Shown: positions 35,325 to 44,896, numbered from the stretch's first letter. The stretch is DNA of 64,000 nucleotides from Cytophagaceae bacterium (GCA_006969745.1 CP030886.1:1076001-1140000); one strand, 5' to 3'. The notes: generated from the sequence alone by a model not told the origin. Program-made: numbers and translations.

Positions 35325-35344
35325 AATACCCTATTTAGGGTATT
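35325..35344 (+). promoter_or_regulatory. Operator-like inverted repeat
   Basis: AATACCCTA and TAGGGTATT are perfect 9-bp arms around a TT centre. The right arm touches the -33 element of the promoter candidate at 35343-35373, so a bound repressor would block it. A second palindrome, GCATTTAAATGC, lies at 35261-35272. Confidence 0.45.
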
Positions 35345-35373
35345 GATTCCGTAGCAAAAAGCCACTTGATTTG
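35343..35373 (+). promoter_or_regulatory. Candidate promoter of the 33-codon small gene
   Basis: TTG at 35343-35345, 20-bp spacer, TTGATTTG at 35366-35373 (7 of 8 to TANNTTTG). Predicted start near 35380, about 20 nt before the ATG at 35400. Confidence 0.4.
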
Positions 35374-35399
35374 TATTACCAACTATCGCAACTACTGCC

Positions 35400-35501
35400 A
35401 TGAGTCAATTAATTAAAAGCCTATCAATCCAACGTATTCATATAGAACTTGCCGGAAAATTTTTCTTGCTGGTTCTTATACTAGCATTGCTGATTGGTTA
35501 A
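35400..35501 (+). CDS. Putative 33-aa membrane peptide
   Basis: In the 397-bp gap between the DoxX and hydrolase genes an ATG at 35400 opens a 33-codon frame ending at TAA 35501. The peptide has a polar start (MSQLIKSLSIQRIHIELAGK) and a hydrophobic end (FFLLVLILALLIG), enough for one membrane span. It is bracketed by a promoter candidate and a strong terminator at 35544-35568, so the unit looks like a complete small transcript. Coding status is uncertain; it could instead be a non-coding RNA. No similarity recognised. Confidence 0.45.
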   Translation: MSQLIKSLSIQRIHIELAGKFFLLVLILALLIG

Positions 35502-35543
35502 GAACGCTCTGTGTCACCGCACAACTTACCGTTAAACATTTAG

Positions 35544-35568
35544 AAGCGCCATCCGGCGCTTTTTTTTT
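35544..35568 (+). terminator. Strong intrinsic terminator ending the small transcript
   Basis: AAGCGCC (35544-35550), loop ATCC, GGCGCTT (35555-35561), then a run of T to about 35568. Perfect 7-bp stem. It lies 50 bp before the hydrolase ATG and therefore belongs to whatever is transcribed from the small unit upstream. Confidence 0.82.
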
Positions 35569-35617
35569 GATTGACCTACGTTTCGATTTAACTAATTTCG
35601 TCTCCAAACGATTGTAA

Positions 35618-36565
35618 ATGTTATTGGTAAAAAGAATATTCACCATCCTCCTCATTTTAATAGTCATTAGTTATGCAGGACTATCCTATCTGCTTTCAAA
35701 TCGAATACTGAACACAAACAGTACAATTCAAAAAACGCTTGATGATATAAAAAACTACTGGGGCACAAGCTATGAAGAAATGATTGCCCTCCTTCCCCCA
35801 CCTGAAGATCTCAGTGTAGTTAGCAAGGATGGAATCAAAATAAGAGGCAAGTACTTCACGGTTTCGGATTCATCTTCATGTTTATTCATTTTCGCACATG
35901 GATGGGCCAGAAGTTGGGAAAATATGCTTAAGTACTACCCAATAGTAGATGACTGTGGTTGCGATATAATTATGTATGATCACAGGGCTCATGGCGAGAG
36001 TGATGGAGAATTTCCGACAGGTGGTATTCGGGAATCTCAAGATTTATTATCCGTTACTGAATGGGCCGCTGATAAAAAGGGGTTCGAATGGAATCAAATA
36101 GCCTGGGTAGGTAGCTCGTGGGGAGCAGGGGCAGCTCTCATTGCCGGTGCGGACGACCGTAATCCAGCGTTCATCCTGGCAGATTCCCCTTATCAAGATT
36201 GGTACAGCGCGATTTTTGAACGAGCGGTTGAAGATTATGGTGCCTGGATCAATGGTATTGCGCCTGCAGTTATGTTTTGGGTAGATCATAGAGCTGACAT
36301 CAATCACAAGGATGCGAGTCCTATGAATGCCGCAAAAAAAATTACTGAACCCGTCTTTATTATTCATTCTAAGGCAGACCCGAAAACCAATTCACAGCAG
36401 TCAGTTAATATCGCTCAATATCTAAATGAATCATCGCAATTTTATCACACAGAATGGGGAAATATCCATGTGATGGATGTTATTTCAAATAAAGCGGAGG
36501 TGAAGGAGCTGCTAAAAGCATTTATTCTTAAGAATGAATTAAACTACTTTGAACAATCTAATTAA
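35618..36565 (+). CDS. Alpha/beta hydrolase with N-terminal membrane anchor
   Basis: 315 aa. TM or signal anchor at about residues 6-25 (IFTILLILIVISYAGLSYLL), then a serine-hydrolase fold: oxyanion region FIFAHGWARSWEN, YDHRAHGESDGE, nucleophile elbow WVGSSWGAGAALIAG (G-x-S-x-G), acid in HSKADPKTN, and the late His in WGNIHVMD. Similar to the YqkD/BEM46-like group of membrane-anchored hydrolases; the substrate is unknown. Confidence 0.85.
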   Translation: MLLVKRIFTILLILIVISYAGLSYLLSNRILNTNSTIQKTLDDIKNYWGTSYEEMIALLPPPEDLSVVSKDGIKIRGKYFTVSDSSSCLFIFAHGWARSWENMLKYYPIVDDCGCDIIMYDHRAHGESDGEFPTGGIRESQDLLSVTEWAADKKGFEWNQIAWVGSSWGAGAALIAGADDRNPAFILADSPYQDWYSAIFERAVEDYGAWINGIAPAVMFWVDHRADINHKDASPMNAAKKITEPVFIIHSKADPKTNSQQSVNIAQYLNESSQFYHTEWGNIHVMDVISNKAEVKELLKAFILKNELNYFEQSN

Positions 36566-36582
36566 TGCTTGAAGCATAAATC

Positions 36583-37209
36583 ATGTCAGAAGCACACTAC
36601 TCAGCTCCAGAAGAAAGACTCAACGTTCTCACCCATGCTTTTGGAATAATAGCAAGTATTGTTGCCCTGATTGTGATGTTGATAAAGTCCGATTCATTTA
36701 TCGAATCAACGGCAGTACTTGCATTCGGCATTAGCTTGATCATCCTCTATAGTGCTTCTACATTTTATCATGCAGCCAAAGAACCAAAACTAAGGGCCAA
36801 ACTCCGCATCCTAGATCATGCTGCAATTTTCACATTGATTGCAGGCACCTATACCCCAGTATGTTTGATTACACTTGCTGAAAGTGTCGGACCAATTTTA
36901 CTTTATGTGATTTGGAGTGTAGGTATAATTGGAGTATTGCTCAAACTTTTCTTTACAGGAAAATACGATAAACTTTCTACAGCTATGTATATAGCTATGG
37001 GTTGGATTGCTCTATTTGCACTCAAACCAATTCTTGAATCGATGAGTACAGAAGGGCTGCTTTGGTTACTTTCAGGTGGAATTTTTTATACAACGGGAGC
37101 AGTTCTTTATAGCATTAGATCAATTCCTATGAATCATGCTATTTTTCATATCTGTGTGCTTTTAGGCAGTTTTAGCCATTTCATGATGATCTATTATTGG
37201 ATCCTTTGA
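36583..37209 (+). CDS. Hemolysin III / PAQR family membrane protein
   Basis: 208 aa with seven TM helices. Motifs: EERLNVLTHAFGIIAS near the N-terminus, SASTFYHAAKEPKLRAKLRILDHAAIF, AGTYTPVCLITL, and NHAIFHICVLLGSFSHF at the end, which carry the conserved Ser, His and Asp residues of the CREST zinc-hydrolase site. Despite the name, bacterial members are mainly linked to membrane lipid homeostasis. Seventeen bp after the hydrolase, so probably co-transcribed with it. Confidence 0.88.
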   Translation: MSEAHYSAPEERLNVLTHAFGIIASIVALIVMLIKSDSFIESTAVLAFGISLIILYSASTFYHAAKEPKLRAKLRILDHAAIFTLIAGTYTPVCLITLAESVGPILLYVIWSVGIIGVLLKLFFTGKYDKLSTAMYIAMGWIALFALKPILESMSTEGLLWLLSGGIFYTTGAVLYSIRSIPMNHAIFHICVLLGSFSHFMMIYYWIL

Positions 37210-37244
37210 TCATCCTCTTAGGGGCATTTGTCATTGATGATTGT

Positions 37245-37263
37245 CGTTTAAACGAAACGTTTC
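37245..37263. promoter_or_regulatory. Two overlapping palindromes upstream of the propeller kinase gene
   Basis: CGTTTAAACG (37245-37254) and GAAACGTTTC (37254-37263) are each perfect 10-bp palindromes sharing one base, about 70 bp before the ATG at 37331. They look like operator half-sites (LacI-like sequences often centre on AACGTT) but no regulator is identified. Confidence 0.35.
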
Positions 37264-37330
37264 AAATACATGCTAATTATAGTCTTTAAAGCGAGTTTGA
37301 TTTTTTAATTTGCTATTCTGATACTGCCAA

Positions 37331-40300
37331 ATGACTTATTTTTTTAAATCCTTAAAAGGTGTACTTGCGGACCGCCTTCAATCCATCAATACCTTCATTC
37401 TGGTTCTGAATGTAGTGTTGATTTCTTCAGGAGCGCTTCATGGCCAGAGTAATCTAGACGAGAGTAAAAGATTAAGTCAACTTGTACTCAGAAGTTGGAA
37501 TACTGATGATGGACTTACCTCAGAGTCTGCAAATGATCTGATCCAAACTGAAGATGGGTATATATGGATAGCTACTTATACCGGTTTGCACCGGTTTGAT
37601 GGCAAGGATTTCACAGTTTTCAATAGCCAAAATAGCTCTATCCCATCATCCAATGTATTAGACCTTGATATTGATAAAGACGGAGAGTTGTGGATTGGCA
37701 CACTTCACGGACTGGCAAAATTTAATAATGGCGAGTTTTTTACTCCCAAGGAACTGGAAAAAGTTAAAAATTTTAGTGTTGAAGCGATGTTAATCACAGA
37801 ATCCAATGAATTGTGGTTCAGCACTAAATCAAATCATCTGTTTCGATACTACGATGGAGCACTGAAAGAGTTCACCCATATTTTCGAAATTGGAGGCAGT
37901 ACGGTTCTCAGTATAGAAGAAGATCGGGAGGGCACCTTATACTTTGGAACGGATAATTCAGAGCTTATCCTTTATCCAAAATCCAAGGAAGTAAAAAAGC
38001 TCCAATTGGGTCAAGACGTAAACGGCATAAACTCCATTTTCAATTCTGATAACACAATTTACGCTGGAACAGGAAGAGGGCTTTATGTGTGGGACGGGAA
38101 AAACATCATAAAGAGCACAATTCTGAAAAATACCACCATCAATTCCTTATTTGTTGATGATACAAATACATTATGGATGGGCACGATGAGAGGGTTATTC
38201 AGATACCAGCATGCTTCCAATCAGTTGGATTCGCTTACTGAGGAAAACGGAATGCCTAATAATATTGTGCAAGACTTGCTATTTGACCAGCAAGGTAACT
38301 TATGGGTTGGCACCTATAGAAATGGCATCTTTTTTCTTGCAGACGGATCAATTACCAGTTTTACTGAAAATGATGGGCTAGCCACTAACATCATAAGCAG
38401 TGTCACAGAAATCGGTGAAAACACCTTCTTGTTTGGAAATGAAAATGGAATTCTGAACCAATTAAAAAACGGAAGCATTTCCACTTTCGAAAGCCCCATA
38501 CCGATTCCTTCTGAACGACTCAAGCATCTTTTCACAGATAGCAATGGTCGAATCTGGATAAGCACATATGGAGGGCTTATCGTGCTAGATGGTCAGGCAA
38601 GCAAACACTACACAATAAGCAATGGATTTCCAGATAATTTTATTCGTCTTGCCTTTGAAGCTGAAGATGGGAGTATCTGGGTAGGCACCAAAAATGCAGG
38701 AATAATCATTTTCAATTCCTTGGATAATTGGGAACAAATATCAATTGATGAAGGATTGAGTTCAAACTATGTTTTATCGATTGAACAGACAGAGAGCGGT
38801 GAAATTATAGCGGGCACTATAAGTGGATTAAATATCATAAAAGATCGTAAGGTTATTAAGACAGTGAATACGGAGGATGGTCTTCCTTCCGGTTTCATGT
38901 TCGCAACATTGCACACTCCCAATTACATATGGATCGCATCTAATGATGGCTTAACAGGATATAGCGATGATAAAATTGTGAATTTCAATACCAAAAACGG
39001 CATGCCATCAGATATTGTATATGACGTATTATTAGACAACAATGGCACGCTTTGGATGCCCTCTGAAAATTCTATTTTGAGTGCCAAAATCAGTGACCTT
39101 GAGGCAGCCGCCGAAAATCCTGATATGCAGATAAAGGTGCGCCAATATGACAAAAGTTATGGCATGAAGAACAGTCATTGCCTGGGAGCAGTATTGTCCT
39201 ACACAGACTCCCAGAACCGCTTTTGGATTCCAACTCTGGGTGGAATAGTAAGGCTAAATCCTGACGCGGTGGTTGACCCAGACTTCAATCCAAAAACAAT
39301 TATTGAAAATATCTATGCTGATAATAAGCGCATAGATTTTGTAAATGAAGTAAAGGTTCCATCCGGTACTAACAGGCTATTGATTGATTTTACAGGAATA
39401 AGCTATACGCAAACCGACCTCCTTCAATTCAGATACCGTCTGACACCTTTCGACAATGAATGGATAATAGCAAACGAAATCAGGAATGCTCTGTATACCA
39501 ATCTGGCTCCGGGCACCTACACATTTCAGCTACAGACCGGTATTGACGATAATTTCAACTCGGACACCCTGACATATGAAATTCAAATTGAGGCGGCGTG
39601 GTGGCAGACAGCATGGGCTAAAATTTTGCTTGGTTTCCTCATTGCTTTGCTCACATTACTCATCTACTGGTTGCGTTTAAGATCTCTTACTGCCAACAAC
39701 CTGAGACTGGAAGCCACTGTATCTGAGAGAACCAATGCACTCGAACTTCAAAAACGTGAATTAAAGAAAGCGATAAAGCAGCTAAAAAGTGCGCAAGAAC
39801 AAATGATTCAGTCGGATAAAATGGCTTCACTGGGGATTTTGGCTGCCGGAGTTGCTCATGAGATAAACAATCCGTTGAACTTTATTCAGGGAGGTGTTGA
39901 AGGACTAGAGCAAACTTTAAAGAGAAGTAAGAAGATTAAAAAGGAAGAGTATGCCGAGCTTCTAAGAGCAATTAAAGAAGGGATTTCCAGAGCATCTACG
40001 ATCGTTCTTAGTTTAAATGAGTTTAGTCATTCGTCAGAGAAAAAACTAGAGCCTTGTGACATCTATCATTTGATCGACAATTGCCTCACAATGATCAGGT
40101 ATAGATTGAAAAATGGAATTGAATTGAAAAAAGAATTCGGCAGTAAAGACGCGGTGGTTTTAGGAAACAACGGGAAACTGCATCAAGCTTTTCTAAACAT
40201 TCTTACAAACTCAATACAGGCGATAGATAAGAGAGGCAGTATTACGATAAGAACTACCCTGGAAAATGACAGTATATCCATAGAATTTACAGATTCTGGT

Positions 40301-40495
40301 CATGGGATAAAGCCGGAGAATCTTAATAAAATCACCGAGCCATTTTTCAGTACGAAAGATCCTGGAAAAGGTACCGGCCTTGGTCTATCCATTACTTATG
40401 CAATAATAAATGAGCATGGAGGATCACTCAAATACACTTCCAAATGGGGAGAAGGAACCACTGCTTCAATCAGACTCCCATTGCTGAAAAAGTAA
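37331..40495 (+). CDS. Two-component propeller sensor histidine kinase
   Basis: 1054 aa. Signal/TM at about residues 18-36, then a double Reg_prop beta-propeller (repeated units such as [65 protein letters not shown]) to about residue 640, a Y_Y_Y domain ([26 protein letters not shown]), TM near 760-780, coiled coil, HisKA with [19 protein letters not shown] (phospho-His near 842) and HATPase ([38 protein letters not shown]). Unlike the classical hybrid type it has no receiver or AraC domain. Senses a periplasmic ligand; regulator unknown. Confidence 0.92.
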   Translation: MTYFFKSLKGVLADRLQSINTFILVLNVVLISSGALHGQSNLDESKRLSQLVLRSWNTDDGLTSESANDLIQTEDGYIWIATYTGLHRFDGKDFTVFNSQNSSIPSSNVLDLDIDKDGELWIGTLHGLAKFNNGEFFTPKELEKVKNFSVEAMLITESNELWFSTKSNHLFRYYDGALKEFTHIFEIGGSTVLSIEEDREGTLYFGTDNSELILYPKSKEVKKLQLGQDVNGINSIFNSDNTIYAGTGRGLYVWDGKNIIKSTILKNTTINSLFVDDTNTLWMGTMRGLFRYQHASNQLDSLTEENGMPNNIVQDLLFDQQGNLWVGTYRNGIFFLADGSITSFTENDGLATNIISSVTEIGENTFLFGNENGILNQLKNGSISTFESPIPIPSERLKHLFTDSNGRIWISTYGGLIVLDGQASKHYTISNGFPDNFIRLAFEAEDGSIWVGTKNAGIIIFNSLDNWEQISIDEGLSSNYVLSIEQTESGEIIAGTISGLNIIKDRKVIKTVNTEDGLPSGFMFATLHTPNYIWIASNDGLTGYSDDKIVNFNTKNGMPSDIVYDVLLDNNGTLWMPSENSILSAKISDLEAAAENPDMQIKVRQYDKSYGMKNSHCLGAVLSYTDSQNRFWIPTLGGIVRLNPDAVVDPDFNPKTIIENIYADNKRIDFVNEVKVPSGTNRLLIDFTGISYTQTDLLQFRYRLTPFDNEWIIANEIRNALYTNLAPGTYTFQLQTGIDDNFNSDTLTYEIQIEAAWWQTAWAKILLGFLIALLTLLIYWLRLRSLTANNLRLEATVSERTNALELQKRELKKAIKQLKSAQEQMIQSDKMASLGILAAGVAHEINNPLNFIQGGVEGLEQTLKRSKKIKKEEYAELLRAIKEGISRASTIVLSLNEFSHSSEKKLEPCDIYHLIDNCLTMIRYRLKNGIELKKEFGSKDAVVLGNNGKLHQAFLNILTNSIQAIDKRGSITIRTTLENDSISIEFTDSGHGIKPENLNKITEPFFSTKDPGKGTGLGLSITYAIINEHGGSLKYTSKWGEGTTASIRLPLLKK

Positions 40496-40501
40496 GGTTG
40501 A

Positions 40502-42283
40502 TTACCAAAATTCATACTCATATGTGATGGTATACTCCGGCTCATTGTATCGGTTGAATATCTCGGTCCGATCCTTTAGGCTGTTTTTATAGTAGTGAAT
40601 CCGCGTGTTGATTATCTCTCCATTTCTTATATACTCCGACTTTATCATCAAGTTATTTTCATAGTAAAATCGTCTTTCAGCATCTCCATGTTTAATGCTT
40701 GTCACCAAATCGCCCTCGTATTCGTAAGTCGCGACAAGCTGTATTTTCCCAGATTTCCTCTTCCTGCTCTCTATAAACTCTCTTTGCTCTTTTGTTGTAT
40801 TTTTTTCTAAGAGATCTTCTAGTGATTTATTCTTTTTTCCATCTTCAAGGATTTTGTAATCTGATTTTGAGGAAACACTCACCACTTTTCCGTCTTCATA
40901 CTTGTAGTATTCTGTGACATCAGGCATTCCAAACCCGACGAATTCATTTTCTTCAAACCCTCGTCTGGTGGATATCTCGGTAGGCAATGTTTCATTGTCG
41001 ACCTCAACGATTTCATTCCAGGGCATATCTCCTGATTGAGTTTTGTCATAAAGGTGCTTGTAATATGCGCTGGGCCAATCATGCCCATACAAAAAGCTTT
41101 TCTCAGCCTTGCCAAGTGACAAGCCATCCATTACATAAGGTAGGCCGGATTTATCAGGCACATCCCAAAACTCCTTTTTCACCTCAAATTCACGATCGTA
41201 AGGATAGGTGGTTTGCTCGACCAACTCTTCCAAGGTACCGTCCGGGGAGAAGTTGGCAATAGCCACTATTTTTCCTGTTTTCTGCTTCGTGTCTGATTGA
41301 TGGCTAATAAATCTTGTGGTAATTGTTTTCACATCGCTAAGCCGCTCGGCCATCACTTCTGATGAATTGGCACCCTCGCAACTAATGATAAAAAACATCC
41401 CCAATATCATGAGCAAAGAAAAAACCGACACCCAGCGTTTGTGACTTATCTTTTTTGTCAAAGCCACTATCCGTGACCTCAGATAGAAAGCTCCGAAATA
41501 ATTCATAACCATCGGGCCTTTCGATTTTGCGGATAATGACAGCAGCGTGTTTGCATATGTTTCGGCATCTGCTGATTGAAGCATTTGAGCATCGGCCTCT
41601 AATTCGGTATTCAATGCAATGCATTTTTTAATGAACCAACTAAATGGATTGAACCAGAACACCGCACAATAAATGTGGCTCAAGAGAATGTCAAAGCTGT
41701 GTCCCAATTTGGAGTGAATTTGCTCGTGCTGAATGATCAATGAATCGTCAATCTCACTTCCGATAAATATCCACTTGAAGAATGACGCACCTTTGAAGGA
41801 GGTATCGTTTACTTGATAAACATGTCCTTCATATTCCTCTAAATATTTCGACCGACTCTTCAACCTGAATATCTGCACAATTCCAAGCATCACTCGGAGC
41901 ATAAAGAAACTCATTACCAAAAAATATAAAGACTTGATTACAGCCATCCAGTTGATATTGTTTTCGGCTGCTTCTGCCGGCTTTACATATTTTATGACCT
42001 CTCCGCCGGTGGTTTGCGGTTCTTCAAAAGCGTGAAATTCTTTTAGCGCAACATTCGGCGTTGGTCGCTGAGAAGATTCGTTGATCATCTGTCGGACGCT
42101 TAATTCCGGCGATGCTTCAGATTTCACAGTTATAGCAGGAAAAGAAATTGAAAAAACTATCCAGGCCAACAAATAGAACCGCTTAAAAGTAGGCGTAGTG
42201 TAATTTCGGATTATTAAAAACCCAATACAAAAAGCAATTGAAAGGATTAAAAATTCAAGTAAAAAAGTGATAAGCTGATTCAT
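40502..42283 (-). CDS. BlaR1-like M56 metallopeptidase with unusual C-terminal domain
   Basis: 593 aa. Membrane part: TM helices at the start (LITFLLEFLILSIAFCIGFLI, FYLLAWIVFSISFPAI), near residue 115 (LYFLVMSFFMLRVMLGIVQIF) and the zinc-protease core with SLIIQHEQIHSKLGHSFDILLSH (HExxH) near residue 187 and ELEADAQML downstream. A TM helix around residue 290 (VFSLLMILGMFFIISC) leads to about 290 residues outside that are not a penicillin-binding domain; the last part has YD/MORN-like strands (RRFYYENNLMIKSEYIRNGE). In the BlaR1 family such a protein cleaves the paired BlaI-type repressor upon sensing a signal. It overlaps blaI-like gene by 4 bp. Confidence 0.87.
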   Translation of the reverse strand: MNQLITFLLEFLILSIAFCIGFLIIRNYTTPTFKRFYLLAWIVFSISFPAITVKSEASPELSVRQMINESSQRPTPNVALKEFHAFEEPQTTGGEVIKYVKPAEAAENNINWMAVIKSLYFLVMSFFMLRVMLGIVQIFRLKSRSKYLEEYEGHVYQVNDTSFKGASFFKWIFIGSEIDDSLIIQHEQIHSKLGHSFDILLSHIYCAVFWFNPFSWFIKKCIALNTELEADAQMLQSADAETYANTLLSLSAKSKGPMVMNYFGAFYLRSRIVALTKKISHKRWVSVFSLLMILGMFFIISCEGANSSEVMAERLSDVKTITTRFISHQSDTKQKTGKIVAIANFSPDGTLEELVEQTTYPYDREFEVKKEFWDVPDKSGLPYVMDGLSLGKAEKSFLYGHDWPSAYYKHLYDKTQSGDMPWNEIVEVDNETLPTEISTRRGFEENEFVGFGMPDVTEYYKYEDGKVVSVSSKSDYKILEDGKKNKSLEDLLEKNTTKEQREFIESRKRKSGKIQLVATYEYEGDLVTSIKHGDAERRFYYENNLMIKSEYIRNGEIINTRIHYYKNSLKDRTEIFNRYNEPEYTITYEYEFW

Positions 42284-42636
42284 GATTTCTTGTTTAGCAG
42301 TGACCTTAATTCATTTACCTCCTCTACTGATACTTCCTCATCTTCCAATATTTGGGATAGGAGCCCTTTATATGAGCCATCGAAATAATCAACAATCATA
42401 TTTTTAAGCATATGCTTGCGATACTCTCCTCGTTTTACAATTGGGAAATATTGGTGAGTCCGGCCATAGGCCTTGTGTCCAACCATACCTTTAGATTCCA
42501 ATATTCTTACCAAAGAAGAAACGGTGTTGTAAGGTGTTTCGTCGGGTAATTCCCCCACAATATCCTTAACAAAAACGTCTCCCTTATCCCAGATGATTTT
42601 CATAATTGGCTCTTCTGCCTTAGTTAACCTTTCCAT
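42280..42636 (-). CDS. BlaI/MecI/CopY family repressor
   Basis: 118 aa winged-helix repressor: LTKAEEPIMKIIWDKGDVFVKDIVGEL, DETPYNTVSSLVRILESKGMVGHKAYGRTHQYFP, then a helical dimer domain ending in VEEVNELRSLLNKK. It is the expected partner and likely substrate of the M56 protease encoded next (4-bp overlap). A matching inverted repeat lies 9-34 bp upstream of its start. Confidence 0.92.
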   Translation of the reverse strand: MERLTKAEEPIMKIIWDKGDVFVKDIVGELPDETPYNTVSSLVRILESKGMVGHKAYGRTHQYFPIVKRGEYRKHMLKNMIVDYFDGSYKGLLSQILEDEEVSVEEVNELRSLLNKKS

Positions 42637-42644
42637 AAAGTGAA

Positions 42645-42670
42645 TGTATAACGTATTTTTCAGTTATACA
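42645..42670. promoter_or_regulatory. Candidate BlaI-type operator
   Basis: TGTATAAC (42645-42652) and GTTATACA (42663-42670) form a perfect 8-bp inverted repeat with a 10-bp spacer, containing the TGTA/TACA ends seen in Bla/Mec operators. Its position just before the repressor start fits autoregulation of the repressor-protease pair. Confidence 0.55.
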
Positions 42671-42760
42671 ACTGTATTCATAGTTTAATAACTAAATTAT
42701 CCGTTTTATTAGTCTTATGGACAAGTTGGACGCCATTCATCATTTCAGAAAGAAAACCTT

Positions 42761-43270
42761 GTGAGAATCAAAGCCACTATCCAAAAATTTGAATCTGATC
42801 TGTGGAGCTATTATCTGGCAATCCCTAAAGAAATTGGAAACAATTTCATAGAAGGTGAGGATCGAAGAATTATCTGCACAATTGGTTCAGGTGCGCCCAT
42901 ACATAGTGCTTTAATGCCAAAAGGAGATGTTTATAGTGTATATGTTAAGAAAGATTTCATGAAGAAAAATGGTCTTTCTCAAGGTGACGAAGTAGAGGTT
43001 GTTTTGGAAAAGGATCGATCAGAATATGGTATGCCACTGCCGGAATCCTTTCAGGTATTACTGGATCAAGATACCGAGGGAAGCGCCTACTTTCATCAAT
43101 TAACAAAAGGAAAACAGCGCACACTCATACATCTCGTAGGTAAGGTGAAAAATGTGGACAGTCAACTTGCAAAAGGATTGGCGATCATGCAGCACCTGAA
43201 GGAGTCAAATGGTATGCTTGATTTTAAGAGACTCAATGTGCTCATTAAAGAGTACAACAACCGCAAGTGA
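42761..43270 (+). CDS. DUF1905 + YdeI-like protein
   Basis: 169 aa from a GTG start at 42761. The first half is a DUF1905 beta barrel (FESDLWSYYLAIPKEIGNNFIEG ... VYVKKDFMKKNGLSQGDEVEVVLEKD), the second a YdeI/OmpD-associated C-terminal helix set (PESFQVLLDQDTEG, FHQLTKGKQRTLIHLVGKV). Such fusions are frequent in Bacteroidota; function unknown. Divergent from the blaI-like gene, so the operator at 42645-42670 could also affect it. Confidence 0.8.
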   Translation: MRIKATIQKFESDLWSYYLAIPKEIGNNFIEGEDRRIICTIGSGAPIHSALMPKGDVYSVYVKKDFMKKNGLSQGDEVEVVLEKDRSEYGMPLPESFQVLLDQDTEGSAYFHQLTKGKQRTLIHLVGKVKNVDSQLAKGLAIMQHLKESNGMLDFKRLNVLIKEYNNRK

Positions 43271-43368
43271 TTCGCATCATGAATTGAAGCATTCGCATTT
43301 AGTATGATCGAATCAGAATAACTCTTCAAATCCTCCAAATCAGTTTCCGTACATTGAATCTAAAAAGC

Positions 43369-44361
43369 ATGCGGAAATTAAGCTTCATCTTACTCATTAC
43401 TTCGTTTGTATGTCAGTCCCAGCAATCTGCGGTGCGGATCAACAATAGTAGCATAGCTTTCACCATTCCTGAAAAAGATCTTCTACCTGAAAGCATTGCT
43501 TTTGACCCACAGGAGCAAGCATTTTTCGTAAGCAGCACTCGCAAAGGAAAAGTTGTAAAAATAGACTCAAACGGTACAGTGAGTGATTTTATCACTTCTA
43601 AGCAAGATGGACTGTGGATGACTATCGGAATTAAAATCGATGCGCAGCGTCGCATCCTGTGGGTTTGTAGTTCTGGTGGAGAAAACCTAATCGGTTACAA
43701 CCTGAATGATGAAAAAGATGGACGACCTGCTGGGGTTTTCAAGTATGATTTGAACAACGGTGCCCTATTAGATAAGTTTACTTTCACACAAAAAGGGAAC
43801 GTTCACTTTATTAATGACCTGACAATTAATCACAAAAACGGTGACATTTACTTTACGCACATGTTCGAGGAGCATGCCATTTATGTATGGAAATGGAATA
43901 GAAAACCAGCAATCTTCTTGTCATCAGGCGATCTGCCCTACCCTAACGGAATCACACTCAAAGAAGATAAGACACTATATGTTGCTCACAGCGATGGCGT
44001 GAGCAGTATCGATTTAAAATCCAAAAACATTACTCAACTAAATGTTCCCGAAGGTCAGAACATTTCAAAGCGGGCGAGCATTGATGGACTCTACTATCAC
44101 AAGTGGAGTCTTATCGGTGTTCACCCTGGAATCTCTTCTGTTTCTCGAATGTATTTAAATGATAAAGGGGATGGAATTGATAAGGTTGAACTTCTAGAGC
44201 AGAATCATCCCATGATGATGAATCCAACCACGGGAGTTTTAGTCGGCAATCAATTTTATTATATAGCCAACGCTCAGTTTGGAAGCTTTAACGAAGACGG
44301 ATCGCTCTGGGCTGATGAGCAGCTCTTCGAGCCTGTAATTCTCAAAGTAATCATCGAATGA
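43369..44361 (+). CDS. Secreted SMP-30/gluconolactonase-like propeller protein
   Basis: 330 aa from the ATG at 43369, with signal LSFILLITSFVCQSQQ. Six-bladed propeller pattern: PESIAFDPQEQAFFVSSTRKGKVVKID, LWMTIGIKIDAQRRILWVCSS, FINDLTINHKNGDIYFTHM, PYPNGITLKEDKTLYVAHSDG. The Glu in PESIAF, the Asn-Asp in INDLTI and Asn in YPNGIT sit where SMP-30 lactonases bind metal. Substrate unknown. First gene of a probable three-gene unit (2-bp and minus-8-bp spacing). Confidence 0.8.
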   Translation: MRKLSFILLITSFVCQSQQSAVRINNSSIAFTIPEKDLLPESIAFDPQEQAFFVSSTRKGKVVKIDSNGTVSDFITSKQDGLWMTIGIKIDAQRRILWVCSSGGENLIGYNLNDEKDGRPAGVFKYDLNNGALLDKFTFTQKGNVHFINDLTINHKNGDIYFTHMFEEHAIYVWKWNRKPAIFLSSGDLPYPNGITLKEDKTLYVAHSDGVSSIDLKSKNITQLNVPEGQNISKRASIDGLYYHKWSLIGVHPGISSVSRMYLNDKGDGIDKVELLEQNHPMMMNPTTGVLVGNQFYYIANAQFGSFNEDGSLWADEQLFEPVILKVIIE

Positions 44362-44362
44362 A

Positions 44363-44896
44363 ATGAAAAAATCAATAATCTCTCTCTTCATACTAATTTC
44401 GTTTAATTCAAATGCTCAGACTGACATGGTTACCTTACTTAATTTCCCCGTAGGTGGAACCTGGACATCTAAAAACGTCAAAAATGATGGTAAACCGAAC
44501 AGCTTCGAATCATTTTTCATGCAATTTCAATCCTGGTCATCAAAATCATCGGTAGTCGGGAATATCTATGGAATAAGGAATAATGGCGATACTACACAAC
44601 TAATGGAAGTATGGAACTTCATGGAGGGTGACGGAAAGAGTGCCTATTTGGTTCAGCGCACAACATGGGGCGACAAGGGAATCGGCAATGTAAAACCATA
44701 TGACGGTGAGCATCTTGACATCACCTTCATGACTACTACTGCTTCAGGAAGCACACATTTCACCCGAGACATTCATTATATCATTTCTGAAAATGAAATG
44801 AAAGCAGTGACCTATCATAAGGAAGCAAAAAACGATGAATGGGAATTAGCCGGAGAATCAATCTGGAGAAGAACAAACAAAAAATATTATGAATAG
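44363..44896 (+). CDS. Secreted protein of unknown function
   Basis: 177 aa with signal IISLFILISFNSNAQ. The mature protein is beta-rich (FPVGGTWTSKNVKNDG, QLMEVWNFMEGDGKSAYLVQRT, GEHLDITFMTTTASGSTHFTRD, WELAGESIWRR), like small calycin or DUF-type lipocalin folds where an N-terminal G-x-W opens the barrel. No family firmly recognised. It begins 1 bp after the SMP-30-like gene and overlaps the next by 8 bp. Confidence 0.65.
   Translation: MKKSIISLFILISFNSNAQTDMVTLLNFPVGGTWTSKNVKNDGKPNSFESFFMQFQSWSSKSSVVGNIYGIRNNGDTTQLMEVWNFMEGDGKSAYLVQRTTWGDKGIGNVKPYDGEHLDITFMTTTASGSTHFTRDIHYIISENEMKAVTYHKEAKNDEWELAGESIWRRTNKKYYE

Noticed and set aside
35476..35667. 63-codon minus-strand frame
   Set aside because: It runs through the terminator hairpin and the start of the hydrolase gene and shows no protein-like composition.
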